A DNA stretch of 10,872 bases from NCBI GenBank assembly GCA_027578815.1, contig JANBTH010000821.1, positions 1-10,872 on the forward strand, given 5' to 3'. Below, piece by piece: positions 1 through 7,739 of the stretch. Both the position numbers and the translations under genes were made by a program. The notes under the pieces were generated by a model that saw only the letters and a program-made list of their open reading frames with translations, did no database searches and was not told the DNA's origin. Source of the stretch: Coemansia sp. RSA 1804. Its lineage: Eukaryota; Kickxellomycota; Kickxellomycetes; Kickxellales; Kickxellaceae. Positions within the stretch are counted from its first letter, which is position 1, and each line of letters begins with the position of its first letter.

Positions 1-930
1 GACGATTCATTCTCAATAATATTCTATTAAGGTACGTTTATTATTGTCTTGTGTTTCTTTATTTGTTCACTGAGGCGTGGCAGCATAGAAGTGTGTGTTG
101 ACATCTACGACATTTGCTGTCGCCACACTAATATTCTTGTTTTCATGTTTACATTTTGAAAGTGTATGCGAATTTTAAATACCACGCTGTGATTCCTGGC
201 ACTGACACTAGACAAAAAGATGCAATAATTTTTATATGCTAACACATCTTTATTATGCTTTGAATAAATAAACAAGCTTGTGGCTAGTTATAAATGCTTG
301 GATGACACCAATTGCTTGGTTTGCATGTTTCTGCAGCTAACTGTTGCTTCTTTTTTTTTTATTTCAATTGACATCTTTCTTACAGTGGCGCTTTTCTTTA
401 TCTGGTAGCTGATACTCTTATACTTAGAGTCACTATGGCATGCCAGTGCGTTGTCACCAAATTATAATGCAAAATTTCTAGCATTTGCAAAATACTTTCG
501 AATATTGTCTTGCTTCTATCAGCCAAGCCTATCATCTATCCTGTGTGCGGTCTTATCCATCTCACAGGTCATCTCGCAGGACCTCTCTCTCTGCTGATAA
601 TAACAAATGGATATCGTCTGGTTGTCATTGACAAATCACAGTATTACTTTTATTTGCGGTTTGTATCATTCGCAGAGAGAAAATGAGATCCTTGCCCATA
701 GTCGACATTGCCTAATAATGGGCACTCATAAGCGTAAAATATAATTGGGTAGTATCGCTTTTTCTACTGACTGAGAAAAAAATACCCCCCATTCGGGTTT
801 TTTGATCTTGCCGTTCTACACCTTTCTCTTTTTTTGCAACAATTCGATACTACTACTCACCACCACATCACATTCGTTCCGCTTGAACCACAAGAGACAA
901 TAACTTCATCGTCATCGTCGTATTCGCAGC
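1..930. other. Intergenic region, A/T-rich, left edge of window
   Basis: No open frame here has a plausible start, length and codon use, and I found no tRNA A/B-box pair. Visible items are an AATAAATAAA run at 263-272, a run of ten T at 351-360 followed by an acceptor-like TTACAG ending at 385, and an imperfect A-rich/C-rich inverted repeat at 776-804. The last part, with TCG-rich DNA just before 931, must contain the promoter and leader of the COX23-like gene. The left portion may be the 3' end of a gene lying outside the window. Confidence 0.6.
263..272 (+). terminator. Candidate poly(A) signal of an upstream gene
   Basis: AATAAATAAA contains two overlapping copies of the canonical AATAAA hexamer in A/T-rich DNA, with T-rich sequence downstream. 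If a plus-strand gene ends to the left of the window, this is a reasonable 3'-processing signal for it. Isolated AATAAA strings also occur by chance in such DNA. Confidence 0.25.
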
Positions 931-1203
931 ATGTCGTCGTCGCCAAGTACGGACACAACCCAAGCTATTCGCAGAGAATCCGCCGAAACAGGAGTGCGCC
1001 GCGTCAAGCTAAGCGAGTTTGAAAACAAAATATCATCAAAATTCATGGACCCCTGCGCACTGGAATCAAGAGCCAGTATGAAATGTCTGGATGAAAACAA
1101 CTACAACAAGGACATATGCGACGATGTTTTTGCAGCTTACAGAGAATGCAAAAGACAGTGGGTCGCGGAACGTAGGAAAGCAAAGCGGAAGCGGTTTGAG
1201 TAA
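931..1203 (+). CDS. COX23: Cox23/CHCHD7-like twin CX9C mitochondrial protein
   Basis: This 90-residue protein has a textbook twin CX9C (CHCH) fold signature: C42-X9-C52 and C63-X9-C73, four cysteines forming two disulfides across a helical hairpin. The linker after the first pair (CLDENNYNKDIC) is the stretch shared by Cox23 and its animal counterpart CHCHD7. Known Cox23 proteins sit in the mitochondrial intermembrane space, are trapped there by Mia40-dependent oxidation, and take part in cytochrome c oxidase assembly. The N-terminal 35 residues are polar with no clear presequence, as expected for Mia40 substrates. The C-terminus is very basic (residues 74-89). The length is close to CHCHD7 and shorter than budding-yeast Cox23. 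The start is the first in-frame ATG, in TCG-rich DNA. The gene is intron-free and converges on LUC7. The family call is firm; the exact orthologue among CX9C proteins is slightly less so. Confidence 0.88.
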   Translation: MSSSPSTDTTQAIRRESAETGVRRVKLSEFENKISSKFMDPCALESRASMKCLDENNYNKDICDDVFAAYRECKRQWVAERRKAKRKRFE

Positions 1204-1208
1204 ATAAA
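1203..1208 (+). terminator. AATAAA overlapping the COX23 stop codon
   Basis: The canonical hexamer begins on the last base of the TAA stop. A functional signal here would give a 3' UTR of only a few tens of bases, consistent with the tight 195-bp convergent spacing to LUC7. The placement could be chance. Confidence 0.3.
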
Positions 1209-1398
1209 CACAGCAACCCTCTGGAGTAGATGTTAATTTATAAATGGTTACTAGTATTTTTCTCATGTATGAAAAAGGGGAGAAGTTGCAATGACCATAA
1301 CAAGAAAATAGATAGAGTTAGCAATCCTTTCTTTACTCTTCCTCATTCTTTCTTGCACAAAGGGAAGGTGTGAAAGAGGCAATAGTTTGAAATACCTG

Positions 1399-2292
1399 TC
1401 AATATCTGAAATCCCGGCGACGTCTGCGTGAACTGTCTCTATAGCGGTCGCCGCTGTTGCTGCGATCGCGACGCTCCCGCCGTTCGTGTCTGTGGTAAGG
1501 CGACGACGACCGAGAATCGGCTCGGTGCCTGCTTCCGCTCTCGCGTCTGCTGCGACGGGTCCCAGAGGAATATCTATCGCCGTAGCGGTCGTCTCTCTGG
1601 TCACGCAGCGTGCCGTTCTTCTGCTTGTACTCCTCAAGCGCCTTCTGGATCCGAATGTACCCTTGGTGCTGTTTGCCCTCCTTGTGGGCATCGAGTCTTT
1701 TCGAGGCATCGTTGGGCACAAGGAAGGCGCCGCACACATCGCACACCTCGAGCCGCTTCTCGTTCTTAAACATGGGATTGATTGAGTCAATGCGCTGCTT
1801 CAGTGCACTCAGGTCGCTTTTGAGCCTGTCCATCTGGTTGTAAAGCCCAAACGCCTCGAGAACGCGACCCTGCTCTCCAAGCTCTTGCACTTTGATTAGC
1901 GCCTGCTTGATCCGCTCGTCAAGGATAATAGCCCTCTCCTCCTTTTCCTCTTTGTGCGGATTTACAAGCTGCTCATCAGCCTCGGCGGTGATTCTATCAA
2001 GCGCACGCCGTACTTTGCGCTGCAGATCGTGCGAAAGCCGCTGGAGGCGCTCGTAGAATGCATCCTCGTATCCGAGACGCCCACGGTCCGATGATTTCCG
2101 GTATGCTTCGCGCAGCCGGTCGTCGTGCATCAGATCGCATGGCCCAAGGTCGGCTTTCGTGTTCACAAACAGCAGGTTAGGGCAAAAGTCCACAAGATAG
2201 TCCTTGCATATCTTTGGATCCGTGTACTTTGTGCCAGTGTCCTCCAGCCCGCCCATCAGCTCCTGCAGGAGCATCCTAGCCATGTCAGTCAT
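1399..2292 (-). CDS. LUC7: Luc7-family U1 snRNP splicing factor
   Basis: This 297-residue protein has the full Luc7 architecture. After a short N-terminal helix (MARMLLQELMG) comes a CCCH zinc finger (C29, C37, C52, H56). A long charged coiled-coil region follows, roughly 76-170. A C2H2-type finger comes next (C184, C187, H203, H209), and an Arg/Ser/Asp-rich tail runs from about 230 to the end, containing several SR/RS and SSSP motifs. Luc7 proteins are U1 snRNP components that stabilise U1 pairing with 5' splice sites and influence splice-site choice; the RS-like tail resembles animal LUC7L more than the short budding-yeast protein. The start at 2292 is the first in-frame ATG; the open frame continues upstream only through a TTG. 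The gene is intron-free, which is mildly ironic for a splicing factor. It is divergent from RAD3 and probably shares a promoter region with it. Confidence 0.95.
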   Translation of the reverse strand: MTDMARMLLQELMGGLEDTGTKYTDPKICKDYLVDFCPNLLFVNTKADLGPCDLMHDDRLREAYRKSSDRGRLGYEDAFYERLQRLSHDLQRKVRRALDRITAEADEQLVNPHKEEKEERAIILDERIKQALIKVQELGEQGRVLEAFGLYNQMDRLKSDLSALKQRIDSINPMFKNEKRLEVCDVCGAFLVPNDASKRLDAHKEGKQHQGYIRIQKALEEYKQKNGTLRDQRDDRYGDRYSSGTRRSRRESGSRHRADSRSSSPYHRHERRERRDRSNSGDRYRDSSRRRRRDFRY

Positions 2293-2709
2293 CGTTTGAG
2301 CTTTAGAAAATAAAAAGAAACAATGCAATAATTGCCTGTAAAAGCTTTAACAAAAGAAATAAAAAAGTAAAAAAAGAAGATGTGCGTAGAACTCGGGAGG
2401 GAGTTTTGTGCTTTTTCTAGCTTCAACATCGCCAGCAAATCAAGGCATGCATCAGAGCCTGCTCGCTTATTTTTCTCTGTCTGGATTCCACGTGATGGTA
2501 TGTGGCATTTTTTTATTTTCTTACCGCAGCCAAAAGAGTAAAAAAAAAGCAATGAAAGAGATTTTTGTTTTTCTTGTTCTCACTTTGGCCACAAATTTCC
2601 TTTTTGTTGTTATTTATTATTCCCTCGATTCCAGCACAACGTTCATTGCCGCAATTTGCAACAGAAGGAGAGGCGAATTAACCCAAAAGGAGCCTGCAGC
2701 CCAAATCAA
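2293..2709. promoter_or_regulatory. Shared divergent promoter region of LUC7 and RAD3
   Basis: The 417 bp between the two divergent start codons must hold both promoters unless transcription starts inside a gene. It is A/T-rich, with A-rich runs near LUC7 and T-rich runs towards RAD3, as is common for nucleosome-poor fungal promoters. A palindromic E-box lies near the middle. No convincing TATA box at a fixed distance from either ATG was seen. A plus-strand open frame crosses the region but has no ATG near its start and is not taken as coding. Confidence 0.6.
2489..2494. promoter_or_regulatory. CACGTG E-box (ATCACGTG on the minus strand)
   Basis: A perfect CACGTG palindrome is followed by AT, so the minus strand reads ATCACGTGG. 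This matches the core preferred by bHLH factors of the Cbf1/USF type. It lies about 197 bp from the LUC7 start and 215 bp from the RAD3 start, so it could serve both genes. Whether it is bound is inference. Confidence 0.35.
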
Positions 2710-5034
2710 ATGAAGTTCTTCATTGACGACCTTCCAGTCGTTTTCCCATACGACTATGTGTACCCAGAGCAGTACCAGTACATGTGCGCGCTGAAAAGGA
2801 GTCTTGACAGCAAGGGCCACGGGATGCTAGAGATGCCTTCAGGAACGGGTAAAACCATATCGCTGCTGTCGCTGATCATAGCATACCAGCAGTTCTATCC
2901 GGGGCGGCGGAAGCTCGTGTACTGCTCGCGAACGGTTCCCGAGATCGACAAGGCGCTTTCTGAGCTGAAGCGGCTGATGGCCTATAGACGGTCGCAGGGG
3001 TGCCAAGACGCCGACTTCCTTGGACTGGGACTGACTTCGCGAAAGAACCTGTGTGTGCATCCGCGAGTCAGCAAGGAGCGCAAGGGCTCGGTTGTCGATG
3101 CACAGTGCAGACAGATGACTGCGTCGTGGGTGCGCAGCAAGGCAAGGGCCGAGGGGAATATCGAGCTATGCGACTTTTACGAGAAGCTGCACACGATGGA
3201 GCCAACGGAACTAGTACCCTCGGGAGTGTACACGCTGGAGGATCTGACGGACTACGGACGCGAAAACGGAATGTGTCCGTACTATCTCTCGCGTCGCGTC
3301 ATTCCCTTCGCCGACGTGATCATATACAGTTTCCACTACATGGTTGACCCAAAGGTTGCTGAGCTGGTTTCAAAGGAGTTTGAGAAGGACACCATTGTTG
3401 TGTTCGACGAGGCCCACAACATTGACAGTATTTGCATAGACTCGTTGAGCATTGACATTAATGACCGGACACTTAGGGCAAGCAGCGAAAGCATCGAGAA
3501 GCTGACCGCGAGGGTTGACGAGATGAAGAGCCAGAACTCGGAAAAGCTGCAGGACGAGTACGAGAAGCTCGTTGAGGGTCTACGCGGCGCATTGGCTGCA
3601 CGCGACGAGGACATGGTGCTGGCTAATCCAATTCTCCCCGACAGCGTTTTGCGCGAGGCTGTTCCCGGGAATATCCGCAAGGCAGAGCACTTTGTGCGGT
3701 TCCTCAAGCGCTTCATCGAGTATCTCAAGGCGCGGATGCGTGTGATGCACGTGGTGGCCGAAACAACGCCGTCGTTTCTGCAGCACATTCGGGAGGTTAC
3801 TTACATTGAGCGCAAGCCGCTGAGGTTCTGTGCGGAGCGTCTGGCGTCGCTGGTGCGTACGCTCGAGATAGTTGATCTTGAGCAGTACGGTGCGCTGGCG
3901 CGCGTTGCAGGGTTTGCCACGCTGTGCGCGACATACGATACAGGATTTATGGTTCTGTTTGAGCCGTACGAAAGCGACCAGTCCAAGGTGCTGAATCCGG
4001 TGCTGCATCTGGTTTGCTTGGATGCGGCGATTGCCATCAAGCCCGTGTTCCAGCGCTTCCACACCGTGGTTATTACTTCTGGCACGCTGTCGCCGCTAGA
4101 CATGTATCCGAAGATGCTTGAGTTCACGCCGACAGTCCAGGAGTCATTCACAATGACGCTTGCGCGGACGTGTTTTGCACCCATGGTTGTGATCCGTGGC
4201 AGCGACCAGGTGACGATTAGCAGCAAGTTTGAGGTGCGCAACGATCCTGCGGTGGTGCGCAACTATGGCAACCTTCTTATCGACATGGCACGGACTGTCC
4301 CCGACGGCATTGTGGCATTCTTCCCCTCGTATCTGTACATGGAGAGCATTGTCGCTATGTGGAACGAGAACGGCGTACTGAAGGATGTATGGAAGCACAA
4401 GCTGATCTTTGTTGAAACGCCAGACGCTGCAGAGACGTCTGTGGCACTGCAGAACTACCGCACAGCCTGCGATAATGGTCGCGGTGCTGTTCTTCTCTCT
4501 GTTGCGCGAGGCAAGGTCAGCGAGGGCATTGATTTTGACCACAACTACGGCCGCGCCGTGATCATGTTTGGCATTCCATACCAGTACACCGAATCGCGGA
4601 TCCTCAAGGCGCGGCTGGAGTTTATGCGCGAGGCCCATCAGATCCGCGAGAACGATTTCCTGACATTCGACGCACTGCGCCATGCGTCCCAATGCATTGG
4701 GCGAGTGCTGCGCGGAAAGACCGATTACGGGATCATGGTCTTGGCCGACAAGCGGTACTCCAGAGCCGACAAGAGGTCCAAGCTCCCAAAATGGATCTCG
4801 GCATGTTTGGTCGAGGCCAATCTGAGTCTGTCGACCGACATGGCTATCGAAAGATCTCGCAAGTTTCTAAAGTATATTGCCCAGCCATTTGATATGAAGT
4901 TGCAGGTTGGCGTAAGTATGTGGTCCAACGAGCATATTGCTCAGTTCTGTCGCAAGCACGAGAATCCTGACGGAGACGCTGGAGTTGTCAGCCAGGGTGC
5001 CGATGCCATGGATGTGGATCCTTCAGCGGCATAG
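2710..5034 (+). CDS. RAD3: TFIIH 5'-3' DNA helicase Rad3/XPD (ERCC2)
   Basis: This 774-residue superfamily 2 helicase matches Rad3/XPD along its whole length (yeast 778, human 760). Visible motifs are: Walker A GTGKT with K48; four cysteines for the 4Fe-4S cluster at 115, 133, 154 and 189; the Walker B box DEAH at 233-236; motif V GKVSEGIDF at 601-609; and motif VI QCIGRVLRG from 661, with the conserved arginines R665 and R668. An Arch-domain stretch lies between DEAH and the second helicase domain. In TFIIH the protein opens DNA during nucleotide excision repair and, in the core-plus-CAK complex, has a structural role in Pol II initiation. The tail after the conserved AQPFD is short and mildly acidic (MDVD). 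The start is the first in-frame ATG and begins exactly like the family (MKFFIDDLPV); the open frame extends upstream only through a TTG. No introns. GPN2 follows in the same direction. Confidence 0.98.
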   Translation: MKFFIDDLPVVFPYDYVYPEQYQYMCALKRSLDSKGHGMLEMPSGTGKTISLLSLIIAYQQFYPGRRKLVYCSRTVPEIDKALSELKRLMAYRRSQGCQDADFLGLGLTSRKNLCVHPRVSKERKGSVVDAQCRQMTASWVRSKARAEGNIELCDFYEKLHTMEPTELVPSGVYTLEDLTDYGRENGMCPYYLSRRVIPFADVIIYSFHYMVDPKVAELVSKEFEKDTIVVFDEAHNIDSICIDSLSIDINDRTLRASSESIEKLTARVDEMKSQNSEKLQDEYEKLVEGLRGALAARDEDMVLANPILPDSVLREAVPGNIRKAEHFVRFLKRFIEYLKARMRVMHVVAETTPSFLQHIREVTYIERKPLRFCAERLASLVRTLEIVDLEQYGALARVAGFATLCATYDTGFMVLFEPYESDQSKVLNPVLHLVCLDAAIAIKPVFQRFHTVVITSGTLSPLDMYPKMLEFTPTVQESFTMTLARTCFAPMVVIRGSDQVTISSKFEVRNDPAVVRNYGNLLIDMARTVPDGIVAFFPSYLYMESIVAMWNENGVLKDVWKHKLIFVETPDAAETSVALQNYRTACDNGRGAVLLSVARGKVSEGIDFDHNYGRAVIMFGIPYQYTESRILKARLEFMREAHQIRENDFLTFDALRHASQCIGRVLRGKTDYGIMVLADKRYSRADKRSKLPKWISACLVEANLSLSTDMAIERSRKFLKYIAQPFDMKLQVGVSMWSNEHIAQFCRKHENPDGDAGVVSQGADAMDVDPSAA

Positions 5035-5326
5035 ACTTATTGAGCAACTCGACGCCTCCAGTGCGTGCTGTTTTAACTTTTAGGGTAACATGGGGTGTTT
5101 CTCATTGTTTTTCTACTTTTCAAAACTCTGTCCACTTTTTTATATCCAAAATTTCAAAATTTGCTATTTTTCTCCAGACCCATACATCAGCTATTGTTGC
5201 CTTGGCCACAAGTTCCAATAACCCCCTGGCGTGTTTCTGGGGTTGCAGGAAGAGTGGAAGGCGTTATTTCTCAACCTAGTTGTCCTTGTTCTTTTGTTCT
5301 TTTTTACTACATCGTATTGATCGGAT
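5035..5326. other. RAD3-GPN2 spacer, A/T-rich
   Basis: This 292-bp stretch must hold the RAD3 3' end and the GPN2 promoter and leader. It is T-rich, includes a short tandem duplication of CAAAATTT around 5147-5162, and ends in a pyrimidine-rich run before the GPN2 ATG. No canonical AATAAA or strong TATA box was seen. Confidence 0.5.
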
Positions 5327-6301
5327 ATGCCGTTTGGGCAGATCGCCATTGGGCCGCCTGGGTCTGGCAAAACAACATACTGCGCTGGAATGCACCAGTT
5401 CCTCAACGCGCTTGGACGGAAGACGATTATCGTGAATCTCGATCCCGCAAACGACAACATACCTTACACAAGCGCAGTAGACATAGGGGAGCTCATAACA
5501 TTGGAGGACGCAATGAACGCATACCATCTGGGCCCGAATGGCGGCATGGTGTACTGCATAGAGTATTTGGAAAAGAACGTTGACTGGCTGCTGGAGAAGC
5601 TTAAGCCCTACGCCGATGACGAGTACTACATTATATTCGACTGTCCGGGTCAAGTAGAACTGTACACACATAACAACTCGATGCGGACAATCGTACGACG
5701 GCTTGAGAAGCAGAACTACCGTCTTGCGTGTGTGCATCTTGTGGATGCCAGCTACTGCACGGAGGCAGCCAAGTTCATCTCGGTTCTGCTTCTTTCGTTG
5801 ACCACGATGTCGCTACTGGAGATGCCGCACATCAACGTGCTTTCCAAGATTGATCTTCTAGCCGGACTCGGTCAGCTTGACTTTAATCTCGAGTACTATA
5901 CGAGCGTGATGGATCTGAGTTACCTCCTAGACTGTCTGAACCAGCGGGAAGGGAGTAAGCGGTTTGGTGAGCTGAACCGCGTTATCTGCGAGCTTGTTGA
6001 GGACTTTAGCATGGTTGGCTTCAGCACCCTGTGCATCAACGATAAGCACTCAGTGGCCAACCTGCTGAAGGAGATTGACAAGGCCAACGGGTTTATTTTC
6101 GGCGCACTGACCGAGGGTAACGAGAACATCATGCTTGCGGCGGATGCCACGGATCTTGTTTCCGAAGCAAAAGATGCGCAGCTCATGTACGGTGCACTTA
6201 CGGGGAAAACTCGGTCGCATGCAGAAGCGGACGATGGCGACCGTGGTCATCTGGATGTCATGGAAAGGATTAACGGACTTTCTATTGTGGAACATCGGTA
6301 A
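5327..6301 (+). CDS. GPN2: GPN-loop GTPase 2 (Gpn2)
   Basis: This 324-residue protein carries all hallmarks of the GPN family: P-loop GPPGSGKTT at 9-17, the LDPAN segment at 38-42, the diagnostic Gly-Pro-Asn insertion at 69-71 (LGPNGG), the G3 box DCPGQVE at 105-111 and the G4 box SKID at 173-176. Segments such as FNLEYYTSVMDLSYLLD and DKANGFIFGA are characteristic of GPN2 rather than GPN1 or GPN3. There is no long acidic C-terminal extension as in GPN1. GPN proteins are dimeric cytosolic GTPases needed for assembly and nuclear import of RNA polymerase II and III subunits. The start is an ATG directly followed by the conserved FGQ-xIGPPGSGKTT N-terminus. The gene is intron-free and lies 292 bp downstream of RAD3 on the same strand. 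Confidence 0.96.
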   Translation: MPFGQIAIGPPGSGKTTYCAGMHQFLNALGRKTIIVNLDPANDNIPYTSAVDIGELITLEDAMNAYHLGPNGGMVYCIEYLEKNVDWLLEKLKPYADDEYYIIFDCPGQVELYTHNNSMRTIVRRLEKQNYRLACVHLVDASYCTEAAKFISVLLLSLTTMSLLEMPHINVLSKIDLLAGLGQLDFNLEYYTSVMDLSYLLDCLNQREGSKRFGELNRVICELVEDFSMVGFSTLCINDKHSVANLLKEIDKANGFIFGALTEGNENIMLAADATDLVSEAKDAQLMYGALTGKTRSHAEADDGDRGHLDVMERINGLSIVEHR

Positions 6302-6683
6302 TGACGACGATGATAAAGTGTGACTAGGAAATGTTTTTCTACATATTTACATTTCTTCCCTTTCTATTCAGGTCAATGAATTCGCGTTTCGGATCATGTG
6401 GAAAAAAACAAGATGCGGAAACATTTCAGGCAAATGTTTTTGTGTAGTTATGACGTATTTTGGCTTATTTTTAGAAATGATAAAAGATGAGGTGAGGAGA
6501 AGCAAAAGGACAAAAAGAGGTCGATCGCCTTATTATCATTGGAAGGAAAGATCTGGTCATAGCAATTTTTCTGTTGTTGTTGTGGTTTTGGTCTGATCTA
6601 ACAATAGAATTTGTTGATGATCCCGCTCATTTCCTCGTCCGCAGCCAAGGCAAATAAGAGTGAAATAAAGGGGAAAGTAGAAA

Positions 6684-6716
6684 GTCCGGAAATGATCAGT
6701 TGAGGGGATTTCGGAC
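6684..6716. other. Inverted repeat / hairpin
   Basis: GTCCGGAAAT (6684-6693) can pair with ATTTCGGAC (6708-6716) to make nine base pairs with one bulged G, around a 14-base loop. It lies 20 bases downstream of an AATAAA hexamer on the plus strand. It could be an RNA structure in a long GPN2 3' UTR, part of a non-coding RNA, or a chance palindrome. Confidence 0.45.
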
Positions 6717-6746
6717 ATGTTTCTCTTTCACCCTCATCTGCTTCTG

Positions 6747-6770
6747 CTTTCCTGATGGTCTTTCCTGATG
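6747..6770. repeat. 11-bp direct repeat, two copies
   Basis: CTTTCCTGATG occurs at 6747-6757 and again at 6760-6770, a 13-bp period with a two-base spacer. It may be a slippage duplication or a paired protein-binding site; nothing else in the sequence decides. Confidence 0.6.
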
Positions 6771-7527
6771 TGTGGGGAGAGTTGGAGATAGGAACACATC
6801 AAGGGTTTTTTACTGCGATTTTCTCTTTTCCATCATGCTGTTTAATTTTTTGGTATGCTTTGTTTTTCTTTTGAAAGGCTTGCATTGAATTGTGTTCCAA
6901 ACAAAGCAAGCACCCATTGTAAGGCATGGGTTGAGAAGAAAATAAAGGAGTTTGGAGGAAAACAGATTGATTGTGTGCTTCATCATCAAGAAATCAACAA
7001 CACCGTGGTGAAACGAACGCTTTCAACCATGTGCATACCAGAAAAACAGTGCTCCAGACAGGAATTGAAATAACGAAGAAGAGAATGACGCAATTTTTGA
7101 CATGTTTGCTTAGAGGTGGCTAGTGTTCTGGTAAATGTAAATAAATCACCTGGCGTAGCAGCTGTAAAAAATGACCATGCTGAGAAATCCATTGCCATTA
7201 CATTTCTTCTCTTCGGAACAGACACCACAGCCCGCGTTGTCTTTCGCAACGTCGGATGTCGCAGCACAAACCCTCTTTTTCCCTGTGTGCTGCGGACGGG
7301 TGTGAGAAAAAGGGGGTGCGGATTAGGTGTGGGGATTTGCACCCAACTGCTCACTGATCGGCGCTGGCGTTGGGATCCGTCGGAGAACGGATGGATTGAT
7401 GAGTTTCAGTTGAATGAGAGAGAAAAAGGCGGGAGATAGAATTTCTTTTGGCCACCGGTGACTTGCATGCACGGTGAGCAAATATCTAGCTCGTTGACAT
7501 TATCACATTTCCTTTCCTAAAAGAAAT

Positions 7528-7689
7528 CTATTCTTGTCTGATCGTGAAGCCCCCTTTGTAGAAGGCCAGCCATGAGTGCTCCTCCACAAGGCTTGCCAAT
7601 TTCTCACAATCTTTGTATATAAAGACTTGAGCAAGACACGCTTTATTTCTTGCTGCCCACTTTTTCTCGTTATCGCTTTCACTGTCCAT
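7528..7689 (-). CDS. Possible small ORF, 53 residues, unrecognised
   Basis: I do not recognise this protein. Read from the ATG at 7689 it gives 53 residues, beginning MDSESDNEKKWAARNK and ending FYKGGFTIRQE. Composition is balanced, unlike the Lys/Arg-rich translation of the purine-rich DNA further upstream in the same frame. One CX9C spacing is present (C18 to C28, counting from this Met), but there is no second pair, so it is not a twin CX9C protein as it stands. In-frame reading continues upstream, with another ATG about 19 codons earlier, so the start is uncertain. It overlaps a candidate CCAAT/TATA pair on the other strand. It may be a real short gene, a last exon, or chance. Confidence 0.22.
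   Translation of the reverse strand: MDSESDNEKKWAARNKACLAQVFIYKDCEKLASLVEEHSWLAFYKGGFTIRQE
7595..7624 (+). promoter_or_regulatory. Candidate core promoter: CCAAT and TATA elements
   Basis: GCCAAT at 7595-7600 is followed by TATATAAAG at 7616-7624, the best TATA-box match in the spacer upstream of the kinase. Both point along the plus strand, and pyrimidine-rich DNA follows. If this is the kinase promoter, the 5' leader would be about 600 bases and might contain an intron; alternatively it drives a short non-coding RNA. Confidence 0.3.
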
Positions 7690-7739
7690 TTTGACATACT
7701 TTTTATAACGCAAGACAAGTTCACGCCGACCAAAGTCTA

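Noticed and set aside
1263..1790. Several overlapping open frames across the LUC7 tail on both strands
   Set aside because: They are low-complexity translations of the Arg/Ser codons of LUC7 in other frames.
2656..2709. N-terminal extension of RAD3 upstream of 2710
   Set aside because: The upstream frame opens with TTG; the ATG at 2710 is the first one and gives the conserved family N-terminus.
5276..5737. 153-codon frame antisense to the start of GPN2
   Set aside because: GPN2 is certain here from its GTPase motifs; the antisense frame has no recognisable domain.
6300..6321. DDDDK-encoding string just after the GPN2 stop, like an enteropeptidase site
   Set aside because: It is in another frame past the stop codon and arises from a simple GAC/GAT run.
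6614..6755. TGATGA and CTGA boxes suggesting a C/D snoRNA
   Set aside because: The boxes are about 140 bases apart, with no pairing between the flanks and no clear C'/D' pair.
6855..7073. 72-codon plus-strand ORF with an ATG
   Set aside because: Unrecognised, with codon use unlike the neighbouring genes and no promoter signal close by. Kept out for lack of support, although not excluded.
7092..7100. AATTTTTGA, an Sm-site-like motif that could mark an snRNA
   Set aside because: No U1, U2, U4 or U5 landmark sequences and no clear flanking stems are present; the motif is common in A/T-rich DNA.
6986..7354. 122-codon minus-strand open frame
   Set aside because: It starts with GTG; the part after the first internal ATG shows no family or composition typical of the genes here.
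7116..7439. 107-codon plus-strand open frame
   Set aside because: It begins with GTG and contains no ATG at all, so it cannot be a stand-alone nuclear gene; no splice context was convincing.
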